47,904 nucleotides of DNA from contig CAMPKW010000002.1 in the NCBI GenBank assembly GCA_946887425.1, positions 1-47,904 of the forward strand, in the 5' to 3' direction. Each line of letters opens with the position of its first letter. Within the stretch, counting starts at the first letter, position 1. Shown here piece by piece: positions 37,165-45,266 of the stretch. Made by a program: the position numbers and the translations under genes. The DNA comes from an uncultured Candidatus Saccharibacteria bacterium (GTDB lineage Bacteria; Patescibacteria; Saccharimonadia; Saccharimonadales; UBA6022). The notes beneath the pieces were generated by a model, which had not been told where the DNA came from, did no database searches, and saw only the letters and a list, made by a program, of their open reading frames with translations.

Positions 37165-39597
37165 ATGAAGCGCTATAACCCCTCTGAGATTGAACCGAAA
37201 TGGCAAACCGTTTGGGATGAACAACAAACGTACGCCGTAACGCGCGACGACACCAGGCAAAAAATTTACGTATCCGGCATGTTTCCCTATCCTAGTGGTG
37301 CTGGTATGCACACCGGCCATGCCTTTAGCTATTCGATCGTTGATGCGATCGCGCGCTTCCATCGCCAACATGGCAACAATGTCCTGAACCCAATGGGATG
37401 GGATACGTTTGGATTGCCCGCTGAGAACTACGCCATCAAGACTGGCACAGCACCAGCTGACGTGACTAAAACTAATATTGAGAACTTCAAAAAACAGTTC
37501 AAGCGCATGGGCGTAAGCATCGACTGGACACGCGAGCTTAGTACGAGCGACCCGGAATATTACAAATGGACACAGTGGATTTTTACCAAGTTTTTTGAAC
37601 GCGGACTTGCGTACCAAAAAGATAGTTTGCAGTGGTGGTGTCCAGTCGACAAGACGGTGCTTGCTAACGAACAAGTCGAAAGCGGCAAGTGTTGGCGCTG
37701 TGGCACTGAAGTCGTGAAAAAAGCTATGAACCAATGGTTCTTCAAGATTACTGACTACGCTGATGCGCTACTCGAAGAGATTGATGGACTTGAGTGGCCA
37801 CAAAAGATTAAGACCGCCCAAACGAATTGGATTGGCAAATCTCAGGGTGCCGAAATTAGCTTCAAGGTGGATGGTCGTAATGATTTAATTACTGTCTTTT
37901 CAACCCGCCCGGACACTATTTGCGGTGCGACGTTTGTCGTGCTTGCCCCGGAACACCCACTCGCAAAAGAGCTTGCGGTTGGTGATCATAAAGAGTACGT
38001 CGAAACCTATATTAGCGATGCGGTGAAGAAGTCTGAGATTGAGCGTATGAATGATACGCGCGAGAAGTCGGGCGCTTTTACGGGTAGCTATGTGCTCAAT
38101 CCTGCAACAGGTGCCAAGATGCCAATTTGGATCGCGGATTACGTACTGAGCGGCTATGGAACGGGAGCTGTCATGGCTGTACCGGCTCATGATGAGCGCG
38201 ATTTTGCCTTTGCCGAGAAATTTTCACTTCCAATTGTTGAGGTGATCGAGAAGCCAGAAGATAGCGATGAAGCCGGCGTCTACCACGGAGAGGGGGTCCT
38301 GACGAACAGCGGCAACTTCGATGGTATGAGTACGAGCGAAGCACGCGAAGAAATCGTGGCATGGCTTGAGCAGCAAGAAATTGGGGCGAGCAAAACAACC
38401 TACAAAATGCGTGACTGGCTCATTAGTCGTCAGCGCTATTGGGGTGCGCCAATCCCGATTATCCATTGTGCTGAGCATGGTGCAGTTGCCGTGCCTGAAG
38501 ATCAACTTCCGGTTTTGCTTCCTGAGGTTAAAGATTACGCACCAAAGGGCGACGGCAAGTCGGTACTGGCGGGCGTAAGCGATTGGGTGAATACGACATG
38601 TCCAGCCTGTGGTGGTCCTGCTAAGCGTGAAACTGATACGATGGATGGCTATGCTTGCAGTAGCTGGTATATGCTGCGCTATACGGATCCAACCAATACG
38701 GACAGCGCGTGGAATCCAGAGGATGCTAATTACTGGGCTCCGCTCGATTACTATGTTGGCGGCGATCATGCGGTTGCACACCTTCTCTATGTTCGGTTTT
38801 GGACGCATGTCTTTAAGGACATGGGACTTACGAACTTCAAAGAACCGGTGAAAAAGCTCGTCTATCATGGCTATATTAACGCTGAAGACGGCACAAAGAT
38901 GAGCAAGAGCAAGGGGAATGTGATTGACCCGCTTGATGTGATCGAGCAGGGCTACGGTGCTGATGCGCTACGAACGTATGTGCTCTTTATGGGGCCAATT
39001 GAACTCGATGCACCGTGGGATTCGCGTGGCATCGCGGGTATCTATCGTTTCTTGAACCGCGTGTGGGTACTTGCTCAAGAATTTGGTGATAGCGATAAAT
39101 CGTTTACTGGTCACGACGACGAAGTAATTCGTTTGCAGCATAAAACAATCCGCAAGGTTACTGAAGACTATCACCGACTTAGTTTCAATACGGCGATCTC
39201 GGCACTTATGGAATATACCAATGAGCTCTACAAGCTAAAGGTGGATGGATTTTCCGACGAGGTTTGGCGAGATGCGCTTGGTGCGCTTGTTCGCCTCCTG
39301 GCGCCGCTTGCGCCGCACATGAGTGCCGAACTGTGGCAGGATCTCGGTAACGACACGATGCTTGAAGCGGCTGGCTGGCCAGCGTGGGACGACGCATTGA
39401 TCGTAAGTGATACGATGACTATTATCGTGCAGGTGAACGGTAAATTGCGCGCGAAGTTGGTGCTTCCGGTGGATGCGACGGATGATATGGTGAAAGAGCA
39501 GGCACTTGCCGAAGATAATGTCGTGAAGTTCCTTGAAAGCAAACAGCCGACCAAGGTGATTTATATCCCTGGTCGACTAGTGAATATTGTTGTCTAG
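37165..39597 (+). CDS. leuS: Leucyl-tRNA synthetase
   Basis: An 810-residue class I synthetase that charges tRNA-Leu. HIGH-type motif GAGMHTGHAFSYSI near 45, GWDTFGLPAENYAI near 76, zinc-like CPVDKTVLANEQ with CWRCG near 155-175, CP1 editing domain (FSTRPDTICGATF near 250; GTGAVMAVPAHDERDFAF near 332), KMSKS in GTKMSKSKGNVIDP near 574, anticodon-binding helices (RFLNRVWVLAQEF) and a C-terminal domain (IIVQVNGKLRAKL). Length is normal for bacteria. Two cognate tRNA-Leu genes lie in this window. GGGAG precedes the ATG, but it lies before the predicted transcription start. Confidence 0.97.
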   Translation: MKRYNPSEIEPKWQTVWDEQQTYAVTRDDTRQKIYVSGMFPYPSGAGMHTGHAFSYSIVDAIARFHRQHGNNVLNPMGWDTFGLPAENYAIKTGTAPADVTKTNIENFKKQFKRMGVSIDWTRELSTSDPEYYKWTQWIFTKFFERGLAYQKDSLQWWCPVDKTVLANEQVESGKCWRCGTEVVKKAMNQWFFKITDYADALLEEIDGLEWPQKIKTAQTNWIGKSQGAEISFKVDGRNDLITVFSTRPDTICGATFVVLAPEHPLAKELAVGDHKEYVETYISDAVKKSEIERMNDTREKSGAFTGSYVLNPATGAKMPIWIADYVLSGYGTGAVMAVPAHDERDFAFAEKFSLPIVEVIEKPEDSDEAGVYHGEGVLTNSGNFDGMSTSEAREEIVAWLEQQEIGASKTTYKMRDWLISRQRYWGAPIPIIHCAEHGAVAVPEDQLPVLLPEVKDYAPKGDGKSVLAGVSDWVNTTCPACGGPAKRETDTMDGYACSSWYMLRYTDPTNTDSAWNPEDANYWAPLDYYVGGDHAVAHLLYVRFWTHVFKDMGLTNFKEPVKKLVYHGYINAEDGTKMSKSKGNVIDPLDVIEQGYGADALRTYVLFMGPIELDAPWDSRGIAGIYRFLNRVWVLAQEFGDSDKSFTGHDDEVIRLQHKTIRKVTEDYHRLSFNTAISALMEYTNELYKLKVDGFSDEVWRDALGALVRLLAPLAPHMSAELWQDLGNDTMLEAAGWPAWDDALIVSDTMTIIVQVNGKLRAKLVLPVDATDDMVKEQALAEDNVVKFLESKQPTKVIYIPGRLVNIVV

Positions 39598-39600
39598 CGA

Positions 39601-40065
39601 CTACTTATCGAGATGGGCAAGGTTGCCTGGAGTGGCCGGGTCAGCCTTGACTGAGCGTTGTCCAAGGCCATTTTCAACGACCGTTACTTCAATCTTGGCG
39701 CCAGCTTGCACTGGCTGCCCTAATTCGCCCGCGACTTCTTGTCCGGCATACACTATGTCGTGTATGGCGTTGAAGTTAAGATTATTCTCTTGTGCAATTC
39801 GATGTGCACCATCGGTTACCGCATCAATAGGTGTTTCACCGCCATCAATTGTTTCAACGACAGGATTTCCTACCTGTCGTTCTGAGAAGATATTACCTAC
39901 TCCTGTGACGGCAGCTCCTGTTAGGAGGGTTGCAGAGAGTGCAAGGCCACCTGCTCGCACTAGACGACCTTTTCGGTTGAGGCGGATTTTATTCTTATTA
40001 TCCGTGTCTGTTTCTGGTTTATGTGAGCACTGATCGATAGTTGAATGTTTCAATTGTTCAGTCAT
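39601..40065 (-). CDS. Single-pass membrane protein, unknown
   Basis: 154 residues: a polar N-terminus, a basic stretch (KIRLNRKGRLVR), one transmembrane segment (about 37-58), and an exported domain of about 95 residues (DAVTDGAHRIAQENNLNFNA, VYAGQEV, VQAGAKIEVTV) that vaguely resembles a LysM-type fold. No family assigned. AAGGAAA lies upstream of the ATG. It ends 3 bp from the convergent leuS stop. Confidence 0.7.
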   Translation of the reverse strand: MTEQLKHSTIDQCSHKPETDTDNKNKIRLNRKGRLVRAGGLALSATLLTGAAVTGVGNIFSERQVGNPVVETIDGGETPIDAVTDGAHRIAQENNLNFNAIHDIVYAGQEVAGELGQPVQAGAKIEVTVVENGLGQRSVKADPATPGNLAHLDK

Positions 40066-40091
40066 AAAATAATTTCCTTATTTATGCATGT

Positions 40092-40120
40092 ACTATACTA
40101 CTTATGTTAGAAAATGTCAA
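40092..40120 (-). promoter_or_regulatory. Consensus promoter of the 39601-40065 gene
   Basis: Minus strand: perfect TTGACA (40115-40120), 17-bp spacer, TATAGT (40092-40097). One of the strongest promoters in the window. Confidence 0.85.
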
Positions 40121-40138
40121 TAGCATACCGCTTTGCCC

Positions 40139-40167
40139 TTGAGGTATTGCACAAAATTCGCTATAAT
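40139..40167 (+). promoter_or_regulatory. Promoter of rpmF-nusB-nudix-rnc
   Basis: TTGAGG (40139-40144), 17-bp spacer, perfect TATAAT (40162-40167); start near 40174. Confidence 0.85.
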
Positions 40168-40213
40168 GGCAATAAGTTTTAGAATAAAATACCTATAAAA
40201 GGAGAACTTTACA

Positions 40214-40363
40214 ATGGGACAACCAAAAAAGCAGAGTAGCCCTCGCAAAACCGGTCTACGCCGTAGCCACCTCGTACTTAAGCTTGCGCGCCGTGTTAAC
40301 GGTACTTCACCAGTCAAGGTTCGCACTACAAAGCGCGAAACTGGCAAAAACCTCGCAAAATAA
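40214..40363 (+). CDS. rpmF: Ribosomal protein L32
   Basis: A 49-residue, very basic protein (MGQPKKQSSPRKTGLRRS, then LVLKLARRVNGTSPVKVR). The start M-x-P-K-K followed by a RRSH motif is the L32 pattern, though the rest is diverged and has no zinc cysteines. The ribosome site AAAGGAGAA (40198-40206) is excellent, the promoter is strong, and the next gene is nusB, a common setting for ribosomal proteins. A small hairpin CTCTCA/TGAGAG (40365-40382) follows the stop without a T tract, so transcription should continue into nusB. Confidence 0.85.
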   Translation: MGQPKKQSSPRKTGLRRSHLVLKLARRVNGTSPVKVRTTKRETGKNLAK

Positions 40364-40425
40364 TCTCTCATTTCATTGAGAGCGTATCTTAAACAAACTG
40401 TAAGTGAAGAAAGAACCAAACCGCT

Positions 40426-40887
40426 ATGGCCTCTAATCGTCACCTTGGACGTATTGTCGCACTCCAGACTCTTTATGAATTTGAGTTTCGCACTCAATCT
40501 GAAGATAGTTCTGTAGTCTTAGACGAAATTTTGGATCGCAATCTTCAGCGCTACGAATCGGCCATTGATGACAAGGGCTTTGTTCGTGAACTCGTTGAAG
40601 GAGTAATTGCTGAGGTAGCTGCACTGGATGCAGAGATTCAGCCGATCGCCCCTGACTGGCCAATCGAGCAGATTGCTCGTGTTGACCGCTCAATTTTACG
40701 TATCGGTTTCTACGAGTTGCTCCACCGCGGAGATAAAGTGCCGCCTAAGGTAGCAATCAACGAAGCTGTCGAGCTTGCAAAAGCATTTGGTTCTGATAAT
40801 TCAAGCAAGTTCGTAAACGGTGTTCTTGGAACGGCCTACCGAACGCTTGTAGAGGGTATCCCAAATGGCAACACCACCGAAGTTTGA
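40426..40887 (+). CDS. nusB: Transcription antitermination factor NusB
   Basis: A 153-residue NusB: the helical bundle opens [17 protein letters not shown] and carries the signature region [17 protein letters not shown], with [21 protein letters not shown] and KFVNGVLG typical of the C-terminal helix. It binds boxA RNA with NusE and supports rRNA transcription. It overlaps the Nudix gene by 23 bp. Confidence 0.95.
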   Translation: MASNRHLGRIVALQTLYEFEFRTQSEDSSVVLDEILDRNLQRYESAIDDKGFVRELVEGVIAEVAALDAEIQPIAPDWPIEQIARVDRSILRIGFYELLHRGDKVPPKVAINEAVELAKAFGSDNSSKFVNGVLGTAYRTLVEGIPNGNTTEV

Positions 40888-41362
40888 TCGATTTAAGAAA
40901 TATTTTAATCGAAAAAAACCATCTATTCAGGAAATTGTTCGCGAGCCGACTGCGGGTGGCGTCGTTTTTCGACGTGACGAAAAGGGCCAAGTAGAAATTT
41001 TGCTAATTCAGGATGCTAAGGATCGCTGGACGATCCCTAAGGGGCATATTGAAGAAGGTGAGACTGCGCAGCAAACCGCTCAACGCGAAATTGGCGAAGA
41101 GGCGGGGCTAAAAGACACGGAAGTGCTCGGATGGCTTGGAAAGATTCATTTTCGCTACCGTCGCATCGACAAGCTCGTTCTGATGACAACGCAAATTTAC
41201 CTTGTGCGCGCAAAAGGTGACACGAATGCGATTCAGAAAGAAGAATGGATGAACGGCATTAAGTGGTTTAAATTCCATGATGCCTTGGACGCTATTGAGT
41301 ATGAAGATATTGGCAAGCTGATGCTACTTGCCATGAAGCGTATTCGTCAGGAGAATTTATAA
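40865..41362 (+). CDS. Nudix hydrolase
   Basis: 165 residues with a complete Nudix box, [20 protein letters not shown] (G-x5-E-x7-REU-x-EE-x-GU, near 60-82), preceded by AGGVVFRRD and W-IPKG. This form resembles bis(5'-nucleosyl) polyphosphate or (d)NTP hydrolases, but the substrate cannot be told. It overlaps nusB by 23 bp and its stop shares a base with rnc (TAATG). Confidence 0.93.
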   Translation: MATPPKFDRFKKYFNRKKPSIQEIVREPTAGGVVFRRDEKGQVEILLIQDAKDRWTIPKGHIEEGETAQQTAQREIGEEAGLKDTEVLGWLGKIHFRYRRIDKLVLMTTQIYLVRAKGDTNAIQKEEWMNGIKWFKFHDALDAIEYEDIGKLMLLAMKRIRQENL

Positions 41363-42111
41363 TGAGTGGCATGCTCGTCGCACCGTATCAAGATTTCGCA
41401 CGTGAGCATCTTGGTTTTGAATTTAAAGACATACAGCTTTTGATCACAGCTCTCACTCACCGCAGCTATGTCAATGAGCACAAGAAGAGTGTAAGTGAAC
41501 ACAATGAAAGACTTGAGTTTCTCGGCGATGCTGTTTTGGAGCTTGTTGTCACTGACTATCTTTTCAAAAACCATAGCGAACCAGAGGGTATCTTGACTAG
41601 CTGGCGCGCGGCATTAGTACGAACCGAAAGTATTGGTGAGGCGGGTGATAAGCTTGGCTATGAACCCCTGGTGCGTATGAGTCGTGGCGAAAAAAATGGC
41701 AGTACGCGTGCCCGACAGCAAATTCTTGCAAATGCTTTCGAAGCGGTGATTGGAGCTATCTATCTTGAGCGCGGTTACGATGATGCGGCAGAGTTTATCC
41801 ATCGGCACATTACGAGCAAGCTAGAGATGATACTTGAAACAGGTAGCTGGCGCGATCCAAAATCCCATCTACAAGAGGTGTCTCAGCGTATTGATGGTCA
41901 TACGCCGGTATATAGGGTACTTGAGGAAGTGGGGCCTGACCATGACAAAGTGTTCAAACTCGGCGTGTACGTAGGCGATACGCTTATGGGCCAGGGTAGC
42001 GGTCCGAGTAAGCAAGCAGCTCAGCAGGTGGCTGCAAAAGCCGCACTCGCTGCATATGCACTGCGCCAGAAGCCGACTGTACGTCAGATTGAACCACTCA
42101 AAACAGATTGA
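41362..42111 (+). CDS. rnc: Ribonuclease III
   Basis: A 249-residue RNase III: catalytic signature ERLEFLGDAVLELVVTDYLF near 49, second acidic site ANAFEAVIGAIYLERGYDDA near 118, and a C-terminal double-stranded RNA-binding domain (DPKSHLQEVSQRI, VYRVLEEVGPDHDKVF, GSGPSKQAAQQVAAKAAL). It processes rRNA precursors and degrades duplex RNA. Its start overlaps the Nudix stop by one base; the rpsP promoter begins at its stop codon. Confidence 0.96.
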   Translation: MSGMLVAPYQDFAREHLGFEFKDIQLLITALTHRSYVNEHKKSVSEHNERLEFLGDAVLELVVTDYLFKNHSEPEGILTSWRAALVRTESIGEAGDKLGYEPLVRMSRGEKNGSTRARQQILANAFEAVIGAIYLERGYDDAAEFIHRHITSKLEMILETGSWRDPKSHLQEVSQRIDGHTPVYRVLEEVGPDHDKVFKLGVYVGDTLMGQGSGPSKQAAQQVAAKAALAAYALRQKPTVRQIEPLKTD

Positions 42112-42136
42112 CCTCTGCTCTAAAATAGTGTAAACT
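42108..42136 (+). promoter_or_regulatory. Promoter of rpsP
   Basis: TTGACC (42108-42113, including the rnc stop codon), 17-bp spacer, TAAACT (42131-42136). Confidence 0.7.
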
Positions 42137-42189
42137 TGGTCAAGAACTAATAAAAAGTCTAAGAAGTTTTATAAAGGAAGTTTCATTTT

Positions 42190-42534
42190 ATGCTCGCAAT
42201 TCGTTTGCAACGCGTCGGACGCAAGGGTTATCCTGTGTACCGCCTCGCAGTTCAAGAATCACAGCGCCACCCATCAAGCGGTCGCGTCGTAGCCTACGTT
42301 GGTAGCTACAACCCACATACTAAGGATGCTAACGTGCAAGTTGAAGTTGCACAAAAGTACCTCGATAACGGTGCGCAGCCAACTCCTCGTGTCGTAAAAC
42401 TTCTTAAGGATGCTGGTGTTACCCTTCCTAAGTGGGTAAAGGATGCTACTCCTAAGACAAAGACTATCAAGAACGCTGAGAAACTTCGCAAGAACCAGCC
42501 AAAAGAAGAAGTCGCTGAAGAATCAGCCGAATAA
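42190..42534 (+). CDS. rpsP: Ribosomal protein S16
   Basis: A 114-residue S16: MLAIRLQRVGRKGYPVYRLAV, VAYVGSYNPHT and the P-T-R-V-V-K-L-L-K-D-A-G pattern. The C-terminal 30 residues form a charged Lys/Glu tail. AAAGGAAG is at good distance. khpA and trmD, its usual neighbours in many bacteria, follow within 2 kb, with unrelated small genes between. Confidence 0.96.
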   Translation: MLAIRLQRVGRKGYPVYRLAVQESQRHPSSGRVVAYVGSYNPHTKDANVQVEVAQKYLDNGAQPTPRVVKLLKDAGVTLPKWVKDATPKTKTIKNAEKLRKNQPKEEVAEESAE

Positions 42535-42550
42535 TATTCGCTGAGTCATG

Positions 42551-42583
42551 AAAATACTCGTCATAACGGCGAGTATTTTTTTG
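42551..42583 (+). terminator. Terminator of rpsP
   Basis: AAAATACTCG (42551-42560) pairs with CGAGTATTTT (42570-42579), followed by Ts. Confidence 0.9.
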
Positions 42584-42613
42584 TCAAAAAACTACCCCGC
42601 TCGAAAGCGGGGT
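42584..42613 (-). terminator. Terminator of the 42658-42990 gene
   Basis: On the minus strand, ACCCCGCT and AGCGGGGT (42594-42613) form an 8-bp stem with a four-base loop TTCG, followed by AGTTTTTT. It lies back to back with the rpsP terminator. Confidence 0.9.
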
Positions 42614-42657
42614 CTGCCGAGTACGAGTACTCGCGATGAACGTCACAGCGCGCCCTC

Positions 42658-42990
42658 TTAGCGGGGCAGCTGGCTTGTGAGCGCGTCAAGGGTTGGCTCA
42701 TCCCATGCCCTTACCTCCATGGAGAGGCAGTGTAGCAGGTCGCTTTGCGACACGCTAAGATGGTTGAACCGCACCCGTCGATTGTCGGAAGGCTGCTGGC
42801 TAGCGTCGGAGGGTGTTCCGTGCGCTAGGTACTTTACACATGCAATGGCAACGCGACGATCCTCGGCGGACCATTGGGCCGACCGCTGGCTGTTTATGTG
42901 CCTGGCAAGTGTGGTTCCAATGCGAAGCTCAACAACTTGTTCGGGTGACTCAGGGCTAAATGGAGCCTTGAGCGTTGCGGTGGATGACAT
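42658..42990 (-). CDS. Hypothetical protein
   Basis: 110 residues, soluble, not recognised. It has VVELRIGTTLARHINSQRSAQW near 22-43, WSAEDRRVAIACVKYLAHG near 43-61, and a C-terminal DLLHCLSMEVRAWDEPTLDAL. Start ATG 42990 is set by the strong ribosome site GGGGAGGA 5 nt upstream; an in-frame ATG at 43032 has none. Good terminator at its end. Confidence 0.75.
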   Translation of the reverse strand: MSSTATLKAPFSPESPEQVVELRIGTTLARHINSQRSAQWSAEDRRVAIACVKYLAHGTPSDASQQPSDNRRVRFNHLSVSQSDLLHCLSMEVRAWDEPTLDALTSQLPR

Positions 42991-43093
42991 GGATTCCTCC
43001 CCAGATTTGGAATTCGTTTTCTTTAGGTTCAAAGAGAACGTGAGTATACTGTAGTAGAATTATTATAAAACGTCAACATATATGAAATTATTG

Positions 43094-43117
43094 ATCGTGC
43101 TATACTAGAGGCACGAT
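43094..43117 (+). promoter_or_regulatory. khpA promoter inside a 7-bp inverted repeat
   Basis: TGC-TATACT (-10 at 43101-43106) lies in the 10-bp centre of ATCGTGC (43094-43100) and GCACGAT (43111-43117), a perfect inverted repeat. The layout parallels that at tRNA-Phe with another sequence. Confidence 0.6.
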
Positions 43118-43154
43118 ATCAGTAGTGTGACCGTAGTCAGACAGTGGAGGGCAT

Positions 43155-43547
43155 ATGTCAACAATCGACCAGCAATTTGTAGAATATATCGTAAAATCAC
43201 TCGTTGGATTTCCCGATGACGTAGTAGTGGAGCGTATTATTGATGAGAAAGGTGTGTTACTGACGCTCACCGTCAACCCTGACGACCTTGGCCGTGTTAT
43301 CGGCAAGCGTGGTGTAACAGCGCAGAGTTTGCGCACCTTGCTACGCGCGCTCGGTACGAAAAATGACGCTCGATATAACCTCAAAATTGTCAATAATGAC
43401 GACGAGCGTGAAAACTATACAGTATCATCAGATGACCTTGGTGACGAGCCTGTGAAAAACTCTACAGATGAACCTGTGGATAACGGGTCAAGTCTTGCGA
43501 GAAACACACGAAAAGAGCTTGCGGAACTCGACGACCTCGATATATAA
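43155..43547 (+). CDS. khpA: KH-domain RNA-binding protein KhpA
   Basis: 130 residues: an N-terminal KhpA-type KH domain (FVEYIVKSLVGFPDDVVVER, cited at its start) with the G-x-x-G loop in GRVIGKRGVTAQSLRTLL near 48-65, and an acidic C-terminal extension of about 45 residues not found in the usual 75-80-residue KhpA. KhpA works with KhpB/Jag in RNA binding and cell-division control. GGAGGG is the ribosome site. It lies between rpsP and trmD, its normal context. Confidence 0.9.
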   Translation: MSTIDQQFVEYIVKSLVGFPDDVVVERIIDEKGVLLTLTVNPDDLGRVIGKRGVTAQSLRTLLRALGTKNDARYNLKIVNNDDERENYTVSSDDLGDEPVKNSTDEPVDNGSSLARNTRKELAELDDLDI

Positions 43548-43548
43548 T
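43519..43548 (+). promoter_or_regulatory. Promoter at the khpA 3' end
   Basis: TTGCGG (43519-43524), 18-bp spacer, TATAAT (43543-43548), the last covering the khpA stop codon. It would drive the 43555-43668 RNA. Confidence 0.55.
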
Positions 43549-43554
43549 CATAAA

Positions 43555-43668
43555 CAGTTCGAAAGCAAAAATCTTAGAACTGCGAGAACAAAGCTCTATG
43601 CGAGCAACTTCATAAGAGTTGAGAGCCTTATATGTCCGAGAAACCACCTGTCTATGGGTGGTTTTTTG
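43555..43668 (+). ncRNA. Candidate short structured RNA downstream of khpA
   Basis: About 113 nt with promoter and terminator but no convincing ORF. Pairings: CAGTTC/GAACTG (43555-43583), a nested pair GCTCT/AGAGC with inner CAACT/AGTTG (43592-43626), and the terminator AAACCACC/GGTGGTTT (43641-43664). It may instead be the 3' untranslated part of khpA mRNA. No known family recognised. Confidence 0.4.
43641..43667 (+). terminator. Terminator after khpA
   Basis: AAACCACC (43641-43648) pairs with GGTGGTTT (43657-43664), loop TGTCTATG, then Ts. Confidence 0.88.
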
Positions 43669-43697
43669 GTGGATGATAATTTTTTCTTTGACGACGG

Positions 43698-44036
43698 TTA
43701 GGTGGCATTAACCCATAGCCATGCGGTGGCAATAATAACAAAGGGGATTATAGTCACCGTAGCAGCAGCGGGCCATGTACGAGTACTGGTTGTGTGCTTG
43801 TCGGTTCTTGATTTATCCAGGGCGCTTCTGCTCGGCTGCATAAGGTCTTTTGTGTTGGTATCTTCTGAGTCGATCGAAATATTAGGAGAGGTTTCGCGAG
43901 TCTTTCGTGCGGCAATTTCTGCATCAGGAATGGGGTCCGGTGTTATGCCGGCATGAAGGGGCTGTAAGGTTATTTTCTTTGCCTCGGCAAGACGTCGTTG
44001 CTCGTCGCTGGCAGGCTGATTGCTCTCAAATTCCAC
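43698..44036 (-). CDS. C-tail-anchored membrane protein, unknown
   Basis: 112 residues: a polar, disordered N-terminal 85 residues (LAEAKKITLQPLHAGITPDP, then a Ser/Thr/Asp-rich stretch) and one transmembrane helix at the extreme C-terminus (VTIIPFVIIATAWLWV). Such a layout resembles tail-anchored proteins or cytoplasmic tails with a membrane hook. Start GTG 44036 is weakly supported; a TGC-TATACT box lies about 35 nt upstream on the minus strand. Confidence 0.6.
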   Translation of the reverse strand: MEFESNQPASDEQRRLAEAKKITLQPLHAGITPDPIPDAEIAARKTRETSPNISIDSEDTNTKDLMQPSRSALDKSRTDKHTTSTRTWPAAATVTIIPFVIIATAWLWVNAT

Positions 44037-44080
44037 TATAATTACTCTCTATGTTTAAAGAGATAGTATAGCAGATTACA

Positions 44081-44163
44081 CTAACCAAAACCATTATGCT
44101 CTCGGGCAGGATGGCTTTGGTTAGTGCCTGAGGGTGCCGTCATGTAATGACGGCACCCTCAGG
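44081..44163. repeat. Two long adjacent hairpins between minus-strand genes
   Basis: First: CTAACCAAA-A-CCA (44081-44093) against TGG-C-TTTGGTTAG (44112-44124), one mismatch. Second: a perfect 16-bp stem CCTGAGGGTGCCGTCA (44127-44142) against its complement (44148-44163), loop TGTAA. Neither has a T tract on either strand. Confidence 0.8.
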
Positions 44164-44170
44164 GGATCGT

Positions 44171-44419
44171 TTAAGATCGGTTGCTGCGCATGTTGCGCGG
44201 GAGGCCTAGCGCGATCACATCACGATGTTCGAATGCATAGCGAGTCACCTTACTTACGAAGTAAGCTGCTGCTGCCAGAAAGATGACCATGGCTGCTAAC
44301 TTCTCAGGGCTCGCCCGTGTGAAGAATGCGACCGCAAAGAACACCATTATTCCGAGCATGATGAATGCCCAGAATGCGTTGATCTGAATGTCGCGTCGGA
44401 TAGTGTCGGCAGGGCGCAA
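44171..44419 (-). CDS. Two-helix membrane protein, unknown
   Basis: 82 residues with two transmembrane segments (about 15-33 and 40-57) and a basic, cytoplasmic end (GLPRNMRSNRS). Not recognised; the small 2TM layout resembles DUF-type envelope proteins. Start is TTG 44419, chosen because AAGGAGGA lies 7 nt upstream and no ATG or GTG fits. The promoter is near-consensus. Confidence 0.7.
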   Translation of the reverse strand: MRPADTIRRDIQINAFWAFIMLGIMVFFAVAFFTRASPEKLAAMVIFLAAAAYFVSKVTRYAFEHRDVIALGLPRNMRSNRS

Positions 44420-44492
44420 GCTCTATTCCTCCTTGTTATGTGTGCGCAAATTGCGCGCGGCATGCCTTCATATGTGCACGAAAGCCTGTCCT

Positions 44493-44521
44493 ACTATGAT
44501 GTGAACGATAGATATTGTCAA
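44493..44521 (-). promoter_or_regulatory. Promoter of the 44171-44419 gene
   Basis: Minus strand: perfect TTGACA (44516-44521), 17-bp spacer, CATAGT (44493-44498). Confidence 0.75.
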
Positions 44522-44546
44522 TGATTATAAGTAGCTATGTTATGAA

Positions 44547-44575
44547 TAGACAAAAAAGTCAATGCCCTGTACACT
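44547..44575 (+). promoter_or_regulatory. Promoter of trmD
   Basis: TAGACA (44547-44552), 17-bp spacer, TACACT (44570-44575); the ATG is 8 nt after the -10, so the leader is 1-2 nt or none. Confidence 0.7.
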
Positions 44576-44583
44576 GGTAAGAG

Positions 44584-45237
44584 ATGAAAAAAATACAAGT
44601 AATTACACTCTTTCCCGAGATGTTTACGGGTGTGCTCAATAATTCCATGATGTGGAAGGCGCAGGATAAACAAGCTGCTGAGTTTACACTTATCGACCTG
44701 CGCGAATTTGGCCTTGGCCCAAGGCGCACAGTTGACGATACGCCTTATGGTGGTGGCGATGGGATGCTACTTAAGCCCGAGCCGTTGTTTGCTGCTGTCG
44801 AGAAGGCGAAGCAGAATGACCCTTCGGCAAAAGTTCTCCTTATGACGCCGCGTGGGCAGCGCTGGAAGCAAGCCATGGCCCAGTCATACGCAGACGCCGA
44901 TAACGGCTATATCTTTATCTGTGGGCGTTATGAGGGCTATGATGAACGCATTGTTACACTTGTAGATCAGCAAATTAGCGTTGGCGACTATGTCTTAACT
45001 GGCGGTGAGTTGCCGGCTATGACAATTATCGATAGTATCGTTCGTTTGATTCCTGGGGTACTTGGCGGTGAGAAGAGCGCTGAAATTGAGAGTTTTAGTG
45101 ACGGTGAAACGCTGGAATTTCCGCAGTACACACGCCCCGAGGTGTTTAACGATATGAAGGTGCCGGAAGTTTTACTGAGCGGCAATCATGCTGCAATTGC
45201 CAAATGGCGAGCTGAAAATTCCTTTAAGGCAGAATAA
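44584..45237 (+). CDS. trmD: tRNA (guanine-N1)-methyltransferase TrmD
   Basis: A 217-residue SPOUT methyltransferase that makes m1G37 next to the anticodon and so prevents +1 frameshifts. Family patterns: ITLFPEMFTGVLNNSMM, LREFGLGPRRTVDDTPYGGGDGML (cited by its ends LREFG and PYGGGDGML), the trefoil-knot cofactor loops CGRYEGYDERI and SVGDYVLTGGELPAM, then GVLGGEKSAEIESF and PQYTRPEVF. No ribosome site; predicted leaderless. tRNA-Leu(GAG) here is a typical substrate type with G37. Confidence 0.97.
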   Translation: MKKIQVITLFPEMFTGVLNNSMMWKAQDKQAAEFTLIDLREFGLGPRRTVDDTPYGGGDGMLLKPEPLFAAVEKAKQNDPSAKVLLMTPRGQRWKQAMAQSYADADNGYIFICGRYEGYDERIVTLVDQQISVGDYVLTGGELPAMTIIDSIVRLIPGVLGGEKSAEIESFSDGETLEFPQYTRPEVFNDMKVPEVLLSGNHAAIAKWRAENSFKAE

Positions 45238-45240
45238 AAT

Positions 45241-45266
45241 AAATACACCTCGAACGAGGTGTATTT
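45241..45266. terminator. Terminator-like hairpin after trmD
   Basis: AAATACACCTC (45241-45251) pairs with GAGGTGTATTT (45256-45266), loop GAAC; only a weak T tract follows. The next 170 bp hold no gene, only a small palindrome CAACATGATGTTG (45301-45313). Confidence 0.7.
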
